From Olavius sp. associated proteobacterium Delta 1 (GTDB lineage: Bacteria > Desulfobacterota > Desulfobacteria > Desulfobacterales > JAFDCJ01): a stretch of 57,451 nt of DNA. A model generated the notes under the pieces. It was not told the DNA's origin. It searched no databases and worked only from the letters and a program-made list of their open reading frames with translations. Where the stretch lies: positions 1 through 57,451 of the forward strand of contig CACVKW010000872.1 of assembly GCA_902749685.1 (NCBI GenBank), read 5' to 3'. Positions 32,944-41,651 of the stretch are shown here, piece after piece. Made by a program: the position numbers and the translations under genes. Position 1 is the first letter of the stretch, and the number at the start of each line of letters is the position of its first letter.

Positions 32944-33480
32944 CTATAATTCCTCAGCAGTGAATTGAACCCATTGAACAAGACGATCACGCAACGGTTC
33001 GTCAATCCTGAGCGTACAGATTCGTCCTATAAGAGTTTCCGGGTTGATCATCTTTTCAATTAACAGTATGCGCACAAAATCTCTGTCCTTTTCCCTGTAG
33101 GCTGCAAGCTTGCTGGCCGCAATATCGTGCACTTCAACGCACCATCCGGTTTTACCATTGGTAGAAATCTCGTCAAAAACCGGCGTTGCTCTGAGTTCCC
33201 AACCTTTTGAAAGCATTGCGGCCTCTCCTATCGACAAACCATGTACATAAAAACCATGGGTCTGATGAAACAGGGACAATTCTCCTAGTGCACCATCGAT
33301 AGCGTTGATTTTATCAGATCGATTCTTTGGTTGGACATCCACCTCGACAGAGGCACGCAGTTCTTCCGGCGCATTCGGGAATTCTCCGAGAATTGCCTGC
33401 GAGCCGAATATCCATAACTCGGAATCTTCAGAGACTTCACATGCCGCCCTAATTGCATGTTCAAGCTGGGCACGCGTCAT
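32944..33480 (-). CDS. Nucleotidyltransferase-fold protein (DUF6036-like)
   Basis: A 178-residue soluble protein with the DUF6036/nucleotidyltransferase pattern: SELWIFGSQAILGEFP (glycine motif near residue 22-37) followed by ASVEVDVQPKNR, in which the Asp/Glu pair could bind metal. A DIAASKLAAYREKDRDFVRIL segment matches the helix after the core in these proteins. Usually part of two-gene stress or defence modules. It begins within the stop codon (ATGA, 4-bp overlap) of the wHTH gene upstream, showing tight coupling. It is a distant relative in fold of the protein at 467-1012, so the window has two such modules. Confidence 0.75.
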   Translation of the reverse strand: MTRAQLEHAIRAACEVSEDSELWIFGSQAILGEFPNAPEELRASVEVDVQPKNRSDKINAIDGALGELSLFHQTHGFYVHGLSIGEAAMLSKGWELRATPVFDEISTNGKTGWCVEVHDIAASKLAAYREKDRDFVRILLIEKMINPETLIGRICTLRIDEPLRDRLVQWVQFTAEEL

Positions 33481-34418
33481 GGGTTCTCTCCGAGATCTTT
33501 CAGCAAACGGCTTCGTTCCTCAGGGTTTAGAATGGCTAAAAGTGGATTGCTCTGACGTAAACGATTGGCTCGTTGACTGGTCGAATTTAAAAGTTGCGAT
33601 AAGCGCCGAATAGAATATGATTCCAGGATATCCCGCCATTCTCCAATATCTTTAGTCGCGGCGCCCTGATCGCTCTTCAATAGGCGTAGGACATGTTCCT
33701 TTGCTCTTCGCACAAGGGAAGTATCGAGTTCGATAGCTCCGGCTAAATTGCGCGACAGCTCCAGCATCTGTTGGTCTTTTTCCTCATGAGTCAGAGGCAT
33801 TGCATACATTTTCCGACTATAATTGTCCGGAAATGGCAGAACACCATACAAAGGCGTAACCTTATCGGCTTCTAAAATGAGAAGATCCGCTTTTGTATAG
33901 CCATTCAATTCAATTGTAAGATCAAAGTCTCGCTCTACTTGAGACAGTTGCTTTTGCAGTCGTTGTACGTAGTTGGTCAAATGCTTCGTTTCATGCAGGA
34001 TACCCAATATTATTGGGTCTCCAAATTCATTCGGGAAATCTTGAATCCATGCTGCACGCGCATATGGTATCATTTTCTCAATTTTGTCTTTAATGGCGCC
34101 AAGTAGATCGTCGTAACGCTCCTTTTCAGATTGAAAAAGACCCGCCACCGCCCTCACAAGCTTATCGGAATGGCGAAGTTCATACTGATGTTTTCGCCCC
34201 CCGCCAACGCGAACGACAAAACCTGATTGGACGAGTCGCTTTAATGCTTTATGTGCCCCGGGGATAGTAAGTCCAGCATGCTCGGCGGCATTCGGCGCGG
34301 TGAGAGGCCCCTCAACCTCATTTGCCAAAACCCTCAACAGGCGCACCTGAGCCTGGGTGCCCAGGAGTTCGTTGAGCGGATTGCGCAAAGAATTTTGATC
34401 AGAGACTATCGGCCGCAT
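33477..34418 (-). CDS. Winged-helix protein with degenerate nucleotidyltransferase domain
   Basis: A 313-residue protein. The N-terminal winged helix (about 15-80: LLGTQAQVRLLRVLANEVEGP, IPGAHKALKRLVQSGFVVRV) is followed by a nucleotidyltransferase-like domain (about 105-175: ARAAWIQDFPNEFGDPIILG, TIELNGYTKADLLIL). This domain lacks the usual GS...DxD catalytic triad, so it is probably inactive. The C-terminal helical half ends ILNPEERSRLLKDLGENP. Likely role: antitoxin or regulator of the coupled nucleotidyltransferase (inference). Inverted ATAGTTAA-type sequences upstream of the start could be its own operator. Confidence 0.7.
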   Translation of the reverse strand: MRPIVSDQNSLRNPLNELLGTQAQVRLLRVLANEVEGPLTAPNAAEHAGLTIPGAHKALKRLVQSGFVVRVGGGRKHQYELRHSDKLVRAVAGLFQSEKERYDDLLGAIKDKIEKMIPYARAAWIQDFPNEFGDPIILGILHETKHLTNYVQRLQKQLSQVERDFDLTIELNGYTKADLLILEADKVTPLYGVLPFPDNYSRKMYAMPLTHEEKDQQMLELSRNLAGAIELDTSLVRRAKEHVLRLLKSDQGAATKDIGEWRDILESYSIRRLSQLLNSTSQRANRLRQSNPLLAILNPEERSRLLKDLGENP

Positions 34419-34477
34419 TGCTGTGTTAACTCCATTTTAGTGGGTGCAAGTTATAGTGCATCGTAAATATTTAAACA

Positions 34478-34526
34478 ATAGTTAATTTAACTTAACGGTT
34501 GTTTATATTTATCAACTATAGTTAAC
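34478..34526. promoter_or_regulatory. Candidate autoregulatory operator
   Basis: Two direct ATAGTTAA copies (34478-34485, 34518-34525) are spaced 40 bp apart, overlapping dyads GTTAATTTAAC (34481-34491) and AACTATAGTT (34514-34523). Located 60-110 bp upstream of the winged-helix gene start, they suit binding by that protein; a four-turn spacing would place both on one DNA face. Confidence 0.45.
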
Positions 34527-34649
34527 ATGATAGACTAACAATAATCGAAGACCATTGCAAGCCATTTTTATCGATTGACGATTTGGGATCTCGGATTTTC
34601 GCGATTTCGGATTTGGGATTTCGGAATTTGGATTGATTGTAAGGAAGGA

Positions 34650-34949
34650 TTAAAATTTCACTGACTTTTCCGCTGGGAAAAGCTGATGCCCTTCAAAAAC
34701 AGTCAGTATCACCAGTCGATCTTCAAATACTTGATAAACAATGCGGTAATTTCCCTCGATCAGTTCACGGATATCGTCGCGCAAAAATTCCGGCACTTTG
34801 CGGCCTGCAAGCGGCGACTGGAGAGTATTCTGTGCACGCTCTCTTAAGCGACCGACCCATCTTTTGGCCGCAGCCGGATTGTCGGCGGCAATATATCGCC
34901 GAATAGCTTGCAGATCTTTTCTGGCCGTTTCGGTCCAAAAGAGTTTCAT
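34650..34949 (-). CDS. parE: ParE/RelE-family toxin
   Basis: A 99-residue type II toxin. It begins KLFWTETARKDLQAIRRYIAADNPAAAKRWVGRL (two helices) and continues PLAGRKVPEFLRDDIRELIEGNYRIVYQVFEDRLVILTVFEGHQLFP, the ParE beta-sheet with Arg and Tyr typical of the family. It would poison DNA gyrase or cleave ribosome-bound mRNA. It overlaps its antitoxin gene by 4 bp (ATGA). Unlike the module at 1.5-2.1 kb, this pair is intact. Confidence 0.9.
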   Translation of the reverse strand: MKLFWTETARKDLQAIRRYIAADNPAAAKRWVGRLRERAQNTLQSPLAGRKVPEFLRDDIRELIEGNYRIVYQVFEDRLVILTVFEGHQLFPAEKSVKF

Positions 34950-35209
34950 AGCTCTTTATCCAAATCTTCATCCGGCAGAATCCGCCCATTTTGAACATCC
35001 GCCAATCCTCTTTGCACAGCGTCAACGAAACGGGCCTGTTCTGTGAGAAGGTCAAAATCGGAAGGCGAAATGAGAACAGCCGCTGCTTTACCATTTTGGG
35101 TGATTACGAGGGGACAACGCGAGCTCTGGACTTCATGGAGCATCCTGGACGCTTTATTTTTAAAGTCCGACAGGGAAACGATGTTTTGGGAAATGTTGAT
35201 TGGTTTCAT
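34946..35209 (-). CDS. Phd/YefM-family antitoxin
   Basis: An 87-residue antitoxin: MKPINISQNIVSLSDFKNKASRMLHEV with the N-terminal DNA-binding beta-alpha fold, CPLVITQNGKAAAVLISPSDFDLL as the family signature, then a disordered toxin-neutralising tail (LADVQNGRILPDEDLDKEL). Normally represses its own promoter together with the toxin. It is the first gene of the two-gene operon with the downstream ParE-type toxin, and its stop overlaps the toxin start. The upstream region is AT-rich and would hold the operator. Confidence 0.92.
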   Translation of the reverse strand: MKPINISQNIVSLSDFKNKASRMLHEVQSSRCPLVITQNGKAAAVLISPSDFDLLTEQARFVDAVQRGLADVQNGRILPDEDLDKEL

Positions 35210-35459
35210 TTTCAGTACCTTTATATTTATTCGGGCTTAAATTTATACCTAATATAGACCAGAATTCGGATTTAATCAAGGACGATCTCTTCCTAGTCGG
35301 AAGCGGTATATCAAAAAGAATCGACCCGAATGAGTCTTCAGGCCCCGAGTTCACCACCGAATTCTAATCTGGGGTATGTATTCGATGTCAAAGGGCTTAT
35401 GGGTGACATATCGCTTAAAGGTGCGAAATTTTCTAAAATCGACCCGGCTCAATAATAAT

Positions 35460-37088
35460 TCAATATTCAATGGCCTGGGGTTTCCAAACAACCCGGATCG
35501 TGGTTCCTTCCCCTTCTGCTGATTTAATATGGAAGTTTGCCCCCGACAGCTCGGCTCTTTCGCGCATACTGGCCAGACCGAAGCCCCGCCTTGAAGGTAT
35601 CAGGGATATGGCTTCGGTCAAATCAAATCCCGTGCCGTTGTCATGCACGGTTAACTCAACCCCGTTGTCTGTTTTTTGTAAAGATAGCTGAACCAAATCG
35701 GCCTGACTGTGTTTGACGACATTGTTGAGGGCTTCCTGCAATATTCGATAAATGACGGTTTTGAGCGGGGAGGGAATGTCGTTTTCATGGATATTTATTT
35801 CTCTTTTGATCCGGATGCCTGAATATACATTTTGAAATTCACGGCAAAACCAGTTGATGGTGGCCAGAATCCCCAGGTCATCCAGAATGGAGGGGCGTAG
35901 ATCCTTGACGATGCGGCGGACTTCCTCAATTGTCTTTTGGGTTAATGGAATGACGGTTTCCAGCGACGTAAATTCGGCGTGATCGGGACTTTGGCGCAGT
36001 TCTCTCAGCGAATTTTCCACACTGAATTTTATGGCGCTTAATGCCTGACCGATTCCGTCATGCAGTTCTCTGGCGATTCGCTTGCGCTCTTTTTCCTCCG
36101 TCGACAGCAGTTGGTTGGACAGAATCCTAAGCTCCTTGTCCGATTCCCGCAGAGCTTCCTCGGCCTGGCGCCGTTTGGTCATGTCCTGAACTATCCCCGC
36201 AATAGCGGGGCCGTCCTGGTAGTTAATCAAAGAGAGGCTGCGCATGACCCAGATCGTATCACCGTTTTTTTTCAGACCGCGAATTTCATACTCTGACGGC
36301 ACTTTTTCGCCCCGCAGCCGCTTTTCTCGCAATTCTATTACCAGCGGGCGATCTTCGGGATGAACGAGCATCGTTGAATCCAGGCCGATCATTTCATTTT
36401 TTGAATATCCGTAGATTGCGGCGAATTTGTCATTGGCAAAATCGATTTTTCCATCTTTGTTAATATAAACCCCGATCAAGGCATCTTCGACCAGGGTGCT
36501 GTATTTGTTCTCCGATTCCCTTAGCGCAGCCTCAGCATATTCGCATTCGGAAATTTGGGCGCGCAGTCGCTCGTTGGTTTTTTCAAGTTCAGCGGTCCGT
36601 TCAAAAACCTTTTGTTCCAACTCATCGCAGGCCCGGCGCAGTGTTTCCTCCGCCAGTTTGCGATCGGTGATCTCGTTTATCACGGTGCGAAATTGACCTG
36701 AATCGCCGTTGCCATTAGGAACCGCTACACTATCCAGCTGAACCCAGTGGGAGTGCCCGTTGCCGTTCAAAAGCTTTACGTCGCAGGTCTGCTTTTTACG
36801 GCTTTCAAACAGTCGTTGGCTGTGGGATTGGAAAATATCCAGGGAATCTGATGCGATAAACTCTGAGAAAGGTTGACTCAACAAACTGTCCCGCTCTTTA
36901 CCCAGCAGCAAAGCGCCGGTGGGATTGACATTTAGAATGACACCGGACCGATTAAAGGTGAAATAGCCTACCGGTGCAAATTCAAAATAATCCACATACC
37001 TTCTTTTGTAGTTTTTTGATTCCGGACGATTGACGTTATCGCCTGAGTTCGGATCGTCATTTTGGGGTGGGAGTCTGCCTTCGGTCAT
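35460..37088 (-). CDS. PAS-PAS-HisKA_3 sensor histidine kinase
   Basis: A 542-residue cytoplasmic sensor kinase without transmembrane helices. PAS1 (about 30-145) contains APVGYFTFNRSGVILNVN. A coiled coil (150-200, LRRACDELEQKVFERTAELE) leads to PAS2 (205-320, GVYINKDGKIDFANDKFAAIYG). The HisKA_3 motif KERKRIARELHDGIGQAL carries the phospho-accepting His, and HATPase_c shows LQEALNNVVKHS and GFGLASMRERAELSGA. Kinases of this type pair with NarL/FixJ regulators, matching 31942-32598. The ORF can start at a TTG 12 bp earlier, but ATG 37088 follows GGAGG. The PAS domains probably sense a soluble cue or redox state; no haem or flavin motif was recognised. Confidence 0.92.
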   Translation of the reverse strand: MTEGRLPPQNDDPNSGDNVNRPESKNYKRRYVDYFEFAPVGYFTFNRSGVILNVNPTGALLLGKERDSLLSQPFSEFIASDSLDIFQSHSQRLFESRKKQTCDVKLLNGNGHSHWVQLDSVAVPNGNGDSGQFRTVINEITDRKLAEETLRRACDELEQKVFERTAELEKTNERLRAQISECEYAEAALRESENKYSTLVEDALIGVYINKDGKIDFANDKFAAIYGYSKNEMIGLDSTMLVHPEDRPLVIELREKRLRGEKVPSEYEIRGLKKNGDTIWVMRSLSLINYQDGPAIAGIVQDMTKRRQAEEALRESDKELRILSNQLLSTEEKERKRIARELHDGIGQALSAIKFSVENSLRELRQSPDHAEFTSLETVIPLTQKTIEEVRRIVKDLRPSILDDLGILATINWFCREFQNVYSGIRIKREINIHENDIPSPLKTVIYRILQEALNNVVKHSQADLVQLSLQKTDNGVELTVHDNGTGFDLTEAISLIPSRRGFGLASMRERAELSGANFHIKSAEGEGTTIRVVWKPQAIEY

Positions 37089-37641
37089 CGAAACCTCCAA
37101 CGGGATTTTTCCGCTTCAAGGAGGCTTTATGCGAGGCTTATGTTTTCATTAAAACTACGTCGTACCGGTTGGCCCTGCATGCCCGCGGAGGAAAAATCCA
37201 TAATCCCGCTGAAGCGGGATAGTATTAATAGTTATGTTTGAAGGCCAATAAGCTAGTATCTGAGCTGTTTTGTCACGTTAAATTCATCCGTATTTTCCGG
37301 ATCACTCAAATAATTTTGTCTGCTCCAAGTCGGCGTGTGTCTGTGGCTTAATTTTTTAAGTCCGCGTGTTACTTATCGCACTAGTTGTTAAAAATTTCAA
37401 CAATTTGCATTTTAGAATTTACTCAATTATAAATGAACCATAAATGTGGTTTCCATTGAATGCGGGATCGTCAGAATATATGATCGAACGATTTCGACCT
37501 GTGTTCGGATAAAACACACCCTTTAATTCTTGCGAATCATTGACAAAGACACCCCAGTTTTAATAGTTTCTGAACTGAAACAGAAGTGGGTTTAATTATT
37601 TTTGGGTTTGTAAAACATCATTTAAAATAGAGATTACTAAC
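37089..37641. other. Gene-free spacer between divergent genes
   Basis: A 553-bp AT-rich spacer between the kinase (minus) and the membrane protein (plus). The only clear structure is a tight hairpin ATCCCGCT-ga-AGCGGGAT at 37203-37220, of the same type as hairpins near 2430 and 2580. No gene was found. Confidence 0.6.
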
Positions 37642-38181
37642 ATGATTGAAATCGGGGGGACGTCAATTACCGCTATTAACATAATAATCGGCCTAATCGT
37701 GCTGACACTTGGCCGCCAGCTTTTCTGGCTCTTTGTCGGGTGCATCGGTTTTGCAATTGGCTTGCATTACGCACCTTATTTGTGGAATGTTCAATCCAAT
37801 TTGCTGCTGCTGCTTCTGGCAAGCCTCACCGGCATTATTGGTGCTGTTTTGGCCTTTTTCTTTCAGAAAGTTGCAATCGGATTGGCGGGTTTTGCCGGCG
37901 GAGGCTTTATCGCCTTAAATCTTTTTTACGTATTGGGGGTCAGGATGGAGCAGATTATCTGGCTGCCGTCTGTTATCGGTGGGGTCATCGGCATCTTCCT
38001 GTTATTTTTTATCTTTGACTGGGCCTTGATAGTTTTTTCATCCCTTACCGGAGCCACGATGATTGTCCAGGCGGTAAATCTAACCCCCGGCGTAAAACAG
38101 ATAGTCTATTTCGCGCTGGTGATTATGGGAATCGCGATTCAGGCTTTCTGGTATCGGAAAACGCCGTCGGTGCGAGAGTAA
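37642..38181 (+). CDS. DUF4203-like multi-spanning membrane protein
   Basis: A 179-residue inner-membrane protein with about six hydrophobic helices (residues 8-24, 28-46, 52-72, 76-98, 104-130, 150-170). Gly-rich segments (LFVGCIGFAIGLH, GLAGFAGGGFIALN, GGVIGIFLLFF) suggest tight helix packing like the DUF4203/TMEM198 family, whose function is unknown. There is no signal peptide distinct from helix 1 and only a few charged residues in loops. It stands alone; the liv operon begins 249 bp downstream on the same strand. Confidence 0.7.
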   Translation: MIEIGGTSITAINIIIGLIVLTLGRQLFWLFVGCIGFAIGLHYAPYLWNVQSNLLLLLLASLTGIIGAVLAFFFQKVAIGLAGFAGGGFIALNLFYVLGVRMEQIIWLPSVIGGVIGIFLLFFIFDWALIVFSSLTGATMIVQAVNLTPGVKQIVYFALVIMGIAIQAFWYRKTPSVRE

Positions 38182-38430
38182 AGCCCATCCAATTTTTAAC
38201 TGGAGATGATTATCCTTCGGCAGCTCGCTGCCGAAAATCTCCGTGCTAAAAACCGGGCGGAAGATCAGTATCGGATAACAAACTTCGGATCTTGCAAAAT
38301 GTTGTAGAATATCCTAAGGAAGATATGATTCTACTTTGACCCTTTCTGCTGACGGCGACGCAAGGGTGGTGTAAAAGCCGGTGGAGATGTATTAGCCAAA
38401 CAATAACCACTAAAACGGGAGGAGGAGCTA

Positions 38431-39714
38431 ATGGGTAAAAAAGAATTAACACGCAGAGACCTACTTAAGGCCGGACTGGTGACGGCCGGTGCGGCCGTTC
38501 TCGGCCCGGCGGTGTTCAAACCAACCGGCGCCTGGGCCGCTACCCCGAAGATTAAAGGCCCGATCAAGGTCGGCTATCAGGCCATTATGTCCGGCGCCCT
38601 GGCCGGTTACGGGGAGTTCCACAAAATGGGTGTCACCATGGCCCAGGAAGAGATCAATGCGGCCGGCGGGATAGCCGGCAACAAGCTGGTTGTGGAATTC
38701 AGGGATTCCACGCTCAAAAAACCCGTGGCCATTAAAAATGCGCGCTATTTCGTGGACAGCTGGGGCGCGGACGTTATCGCCGGGGTGGATTCATCCGGCC
38801 AGGCGCTGGCCCTGGCACCGATCGTGGCGGAGCTGGACCGGGTATTGATCGTGACCCACGCGGCAACCGAAAAACTCACCGAAGAGCAGGTTTATAAAAA
38901 CGGGATCAAACAGATTTTTCGAATCAGCACACCCACCTACCAGGACGGCAATGCCGCGGCCTTTGTGGCCAAGGATCTGCCCGCCAAAACCTGGGCGACG
39001 ATCAGCCCCAAGTATGAATACGGCTACACCTGCTGGAAGATGTTTAAAAACACCCTGGGCAAACTGAAGCCGGATGTCTCTTTTACGGCGGAGTCCTGGG
39101 CCCCGTTCGGCACCACTGATTTTCGGCCCCACATCAACACCATTATGGATGCCAAACCGGAAGGGTTTTATTCCACCGAATGGGCCGGTGAACTGATCAC
39201 GTTCGTCAAGCAGGCCAACCAGGCCGGTATGTTCGATAAAATCAAACACGTCATGTTTCCGGTCGGGGCGGCCATGGACGTCCTGGAGGGTCTCGGTGCG
39301 GAAATGCCGGACAACGTCTGGATCTCCGGGCGTTACTTCTTCCTGTACCCGAACAACGCCCGCAACAACGACTGGGTCCAACGCTTTAAAAAGCGCTGGA
39401 ATCACTATCCCGCCTATGTTTCCGAAACCGGCTATTCGGCCATGTATGCCATCAAAAAAGCCGTTGAAAATGTCGGCTCCAAGGAAACCGCAGCGGTGGT
39501 TGCGGCGCTGGAAGGCATGATGCTTGACTCGCCGGGAGGGTATCGCGTCTTCCGCAAGGAAGATCATCAGGCGATTTACGATGTCCCCTGGGGGCTGACG
39601 ACCTCGGACGCCAAGTACCCGTTTAAAATTATGGGCAAGCAGGTCCTGATTCCCGCCACGGATTGCTTCAACCGGCCGCCGTTCGAGGGCGAAGGAACCA
39701 CACCGCCGTATTGA
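38431..39714 (+). CDS. livK: Branched-chain-amino-acid-type ABC transporter binding protein
   Basis: A 427-residue periplasmic solute-binding protein of the Leu/Ile/Val (type I fold) family. The N-terminus has a twin-arginine signal: KKELTRRDLLKAGLVTAGAA, cleaved after about residue 37 (AWAA). The mature domain starts IKVGYQAIMSGALAGYG, with GVTMAQEEINAAGGIAGNKL and GADVIAGVDSSGQALALAP typical of LivK or amide/urea-binding relatives. The ligand is not determined; it may be an aromatic or organic acid instead of an amino acid. A Tat signal implies folding in the cytoplasm before export. A strong ribosome-binding site (GGGAGGAGG) precedes it, and a hairpin terminator follows the gene. Confidence 0.9.
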   Translation: MGKKELTRRDLLKAGLVTAGAAVLGPAVFKPTGAWAATPKIKGPIKVGYQAIMSGALAGYGEFHKMGVTMAQEEINAAGGIAGNKLVVEFRDSTLKKPVAIKNARYFVDSWGADVIAGVDSSGQALALAPIVAELDRVLIVTHAATEKLTEEQVYKNGIKQIFRISTPTYQDGNAAAFVAKDLPAKTWATISPKYEYGYTCWKMFKNTLGKLKPDVSFTAESWAPFGTTDFRPHINTIMDAKPEGFYSTEWAGELITFVKQANQAGMFDKIKHVMFPVGAAMDVLEGLGAEMPDNVWISGRYFFLYPNNARNNDWVQRFKKRWNHYPAYVSETGYSAMYAIKKAVENVGSKETAAVVAALEGMMLDSPGGYRVFRKEDHQAIYDVPWGLTTSDAKYPFKIMGKQVLIPATDCFNRPPFEGEGTTPPY

Positions 39715-39770
39715 TGCGGTTGACCTGATGCCGGACTGCCAAACAGGTTTGAACGGCAGCATTCAAATAT

Positions 39771-39809
39771 GACAGCGGGTTCCGGTTCAGGGACCCCCTG
39801 TCGTTTTTT
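39771..39809 (+). terminator. Intercistronic attenuator after livK
   Basis: GACAG-CGGGTTCC with GGGACCC-CCTGTC around a short loop forms a G+C-rich stem, directly followed by GTTTTTTA. This is a standard intrinsic terminator, placed between the abundant binding-protein gene and livH, so it likely gives partial read-through and higher livK expression. Confidence 0.75.
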
Positions 39810-39823
39810 AGCGGAGGTGTGAT

Positions 39824-40696
39824 TTGAGTCTGGAATCCATTGTCCATGTTTGCCTGGCCGGCTTGTCGACCGGAATGTTTATCTGGCTGGTCGCCAGCGG
39901 GCTGACGCTTATTTTCGGGGTTCTCGGGGTATTAAATTTTGCCCACGGCAGCTTTTACATGCTGGGGGCCTACAGCTGCTTTACGTTTTTGGGTCTGTTG
40001 GGTGAAAATTTCTGGCTGGGCCTGATCATCGGTCCGCTGTTCGTCTGTGTCGTGGGGTTTGTCGTTGAACGCTATTTCATTCGCTACGTCTACCACCTCG
40101 AATTGCCCTACCAGCTGTTGCTGACCTTCGCCTTCGTGCTGCTTTTCGACGACCTGGTCAAGATCCTGTGGGGAGCCGGTTCCCTGGGGTCGCCGACCGT
40201 ACCCGGACTCTCCGGTTCGATATCCATTTTAGGCCGCAATTTTCCCACTTACAATCTGTTTATTATCGTTGTCGGTCCCATCGTGGCCCTGGGCCTATGG
40301 GCTCTGATCGAAAAGACCTGGTGGGGCCGCATTATCCGAGCGGCTTCCTCTGACCGTGAGATGGCATCCGCCATCGGTGTCAAAGTACCGTTGCTGTTTA
40401 CCGCGGTTTTTGTATTCGGTACCTGGCTGGGAGCCGTTGGCGGCGGCCTGGCCGTACCGTATGTCGGACTGCTGACACCCGGCATGGGGGAAACCATTAT
40501 TATCGATGCCTTTGTAGTCGCCGTCATCGGCGGATTAGGCAGCCTGAAAGGTGCGTTTTTGGGAGCGTTGATCATTGGATTGCTGTCTTCCTTCGGTACC
40601 CGCTATATCCCGACGTTTGACATGTTTTTGACCTTTATTCTGATGGCCGTGGTGTTGCTGTGGCGACCCCAGGGTATTTTCGGGGAGGCTTCCTGA
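39824..40696 (+). CDS. livH: Branched-chain-amino-acid-type ABC permease
   Basis: A 290-residue inner-membrane permease of the LivH family with about eight hydrophobic helices. Family signatures include LIFGVLGVLNFAHGSFYMLGAYS, RYVYHLELPYQLLLTFAFVLLFDD, and GVKVPLLFTAVFVFGTWLGAVGGGLA with the coupling helix for LivG/F (EMASAIGVKV). Translation starts at a TTG (39824) preceded by GGAGGTG. It forms the channel with LivM. It lies 110 bp after livK, beyond the attenuator, and its stop almost abuts livM (no gap). Confidence 0.93.
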   Translation: MSLESIVHVCLAGLSTGMFIWLVASGLTLIFGVLGVLNFAHGSFYMLGAYSCFTFLGLLGENFWLGLIIGPLFVCVVGFVVERYFIRYVYHLELPYQLLLTFAFVLLFDDLVKILWGAGSLGSPTVPGLSGSISILGRNFPTYNLFIIVVGPIVALGLWALIEKTWWGRIIRAASSDREMASAIGVKVPLLFTAVFVFGTWLGAVGGGLAVPYVGLLTPGMGETIIIDAFVVAVIGGLGSLKGAFLGALIIGLLSSFGTRYIPTFDMFLTFILMAVVLLWRPQGIFGEAS

Positions 40697-41635
40697 ATGG
40701 AAAAAAAATGGAACGTATTGTTGCTGGGACTGATGATCGCTATCCTGATTCTGATCGGGTTGTTTGCCGATCGGTTTGTGGTGTACCTGACTTCGCGCGT
40801 CATGATCCTGTCCATTTTTGCGCTGGGCTACAATATACTTCTGGGGGGCACCGGCCTGCTGTCGTTCGGACACGGGGCCTTTTATGCGGCCGGCGCCTAC
40901 GGTCTGGGGTTGTTTTCGCTGCATGTCACCCCGCACCCGCTGGCCGGTATTCTGGTCGGGGTCTTATTCGCCTGCCTGCTGGCGATGGCCATCGGTTTTT
41001 TTTGCGTGCGCCATACCGAAATCTATTTTGCCATGCTAACACTGGCTTTCGGTATGATGGTATTTTCACTGATCTGGAACCTCAGAGATATTACCGGCGG
41101 AGATGACGGGCTGGTCGGTATCATGAAAGCCCCCATCGCGCTGGGAATTTTCAGCATTCCCATCAACACGCCGCAGTATTTCTTTTTCCTGGTTTTGTTT
41201 TGTCTGGTTTTAAGCGTCGTGCTGATCCACCGCATCCGGCATTCACCGTTCGGTCTGGTGCTCTCCGGCATCCGCGAAAACGACAGGCGGGTTGAGTTTG
41301 CCGGGGTCTCGCTGAAAAATTATCGCCTGGGAGCCTTTGTCATTTCCGGCACCTTTGCCGGGCTGGCGGGCACCCTTGGCGCGCTGCTGGAAAGCAATAC
41401 CGATGCCTTTTCAGCCCACTGGAGCCATTCGGCCGAACCGGTTCTGGTCAGCTTGATCGGCGGTATCCAGACGTTTGCCGGCCCCATTGTCGGCAGCGCG
41501 ATTTTTATTGTGCTGCGCGAGATCATCGAACGCTTCACCCAGAACTGGATGCTATGGTTTGCCATTATTCTATTGTTTATTATCATGGGATTTCGCGGCG
41601 GTGTGGTGGGGGGAATCCTGAAACTGCGGAAATAA
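40697..41635 (+). CDS. livM: Branched-chain-amino-acid-type ABC permease
   Basis: A 312-residue inner-membrane permease, the second channel subunit. Visible features are LGYNILLGGTGLLSFGHGAFYAAGAYG, a conserved LivM signature near residue 45, several helices, and a coupling region IRENDRRVEFAGVSLKNYRLGAFVISG. The start codon follows directly on the livH stop, with GGGGAGG as its ribosome-binding site, so translation is coupled. LivM and LivH heterodimerise with LivF/LivG ATPases. Confidence 0.93.
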   Translation: MEKKWNVLLLGLMIAILILIGLFADRFVVYLTSRVMILSIFALGYNILLGGTGLLSFGHGAFYAAGAYGLGLFSLHVTPHPLAGILVGVLFACLLAMAIGFFCVRHTEIYFAMLTLAFGMMVFSLIWNLRDITGGDDGLVGIMKAPIALGIFSIPINTPQYFFFLVLFCLVLSVVLIHRIRHSPFGLVLSGIRENDRRVEFAGVSLKNYRLGAFVISGTFAGLAGTLGALLESNTDAFSAHWSHSAEPVLVSLIGGIQTFAGPIVGSAIFIVLREIIERFTQNWMLWFAIILLFIIMGFRGGVVGGILKLRK

Positions 41636-41651
41636 TATCTGGAGGAAATAT

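Noticed and set aside
38791..39762. Minus-strand reading frame of 323 codons opposite livK
   Set aside because: It is a codon-bias shadow of livK; the real protein has a clear Tat signal and family motifs.
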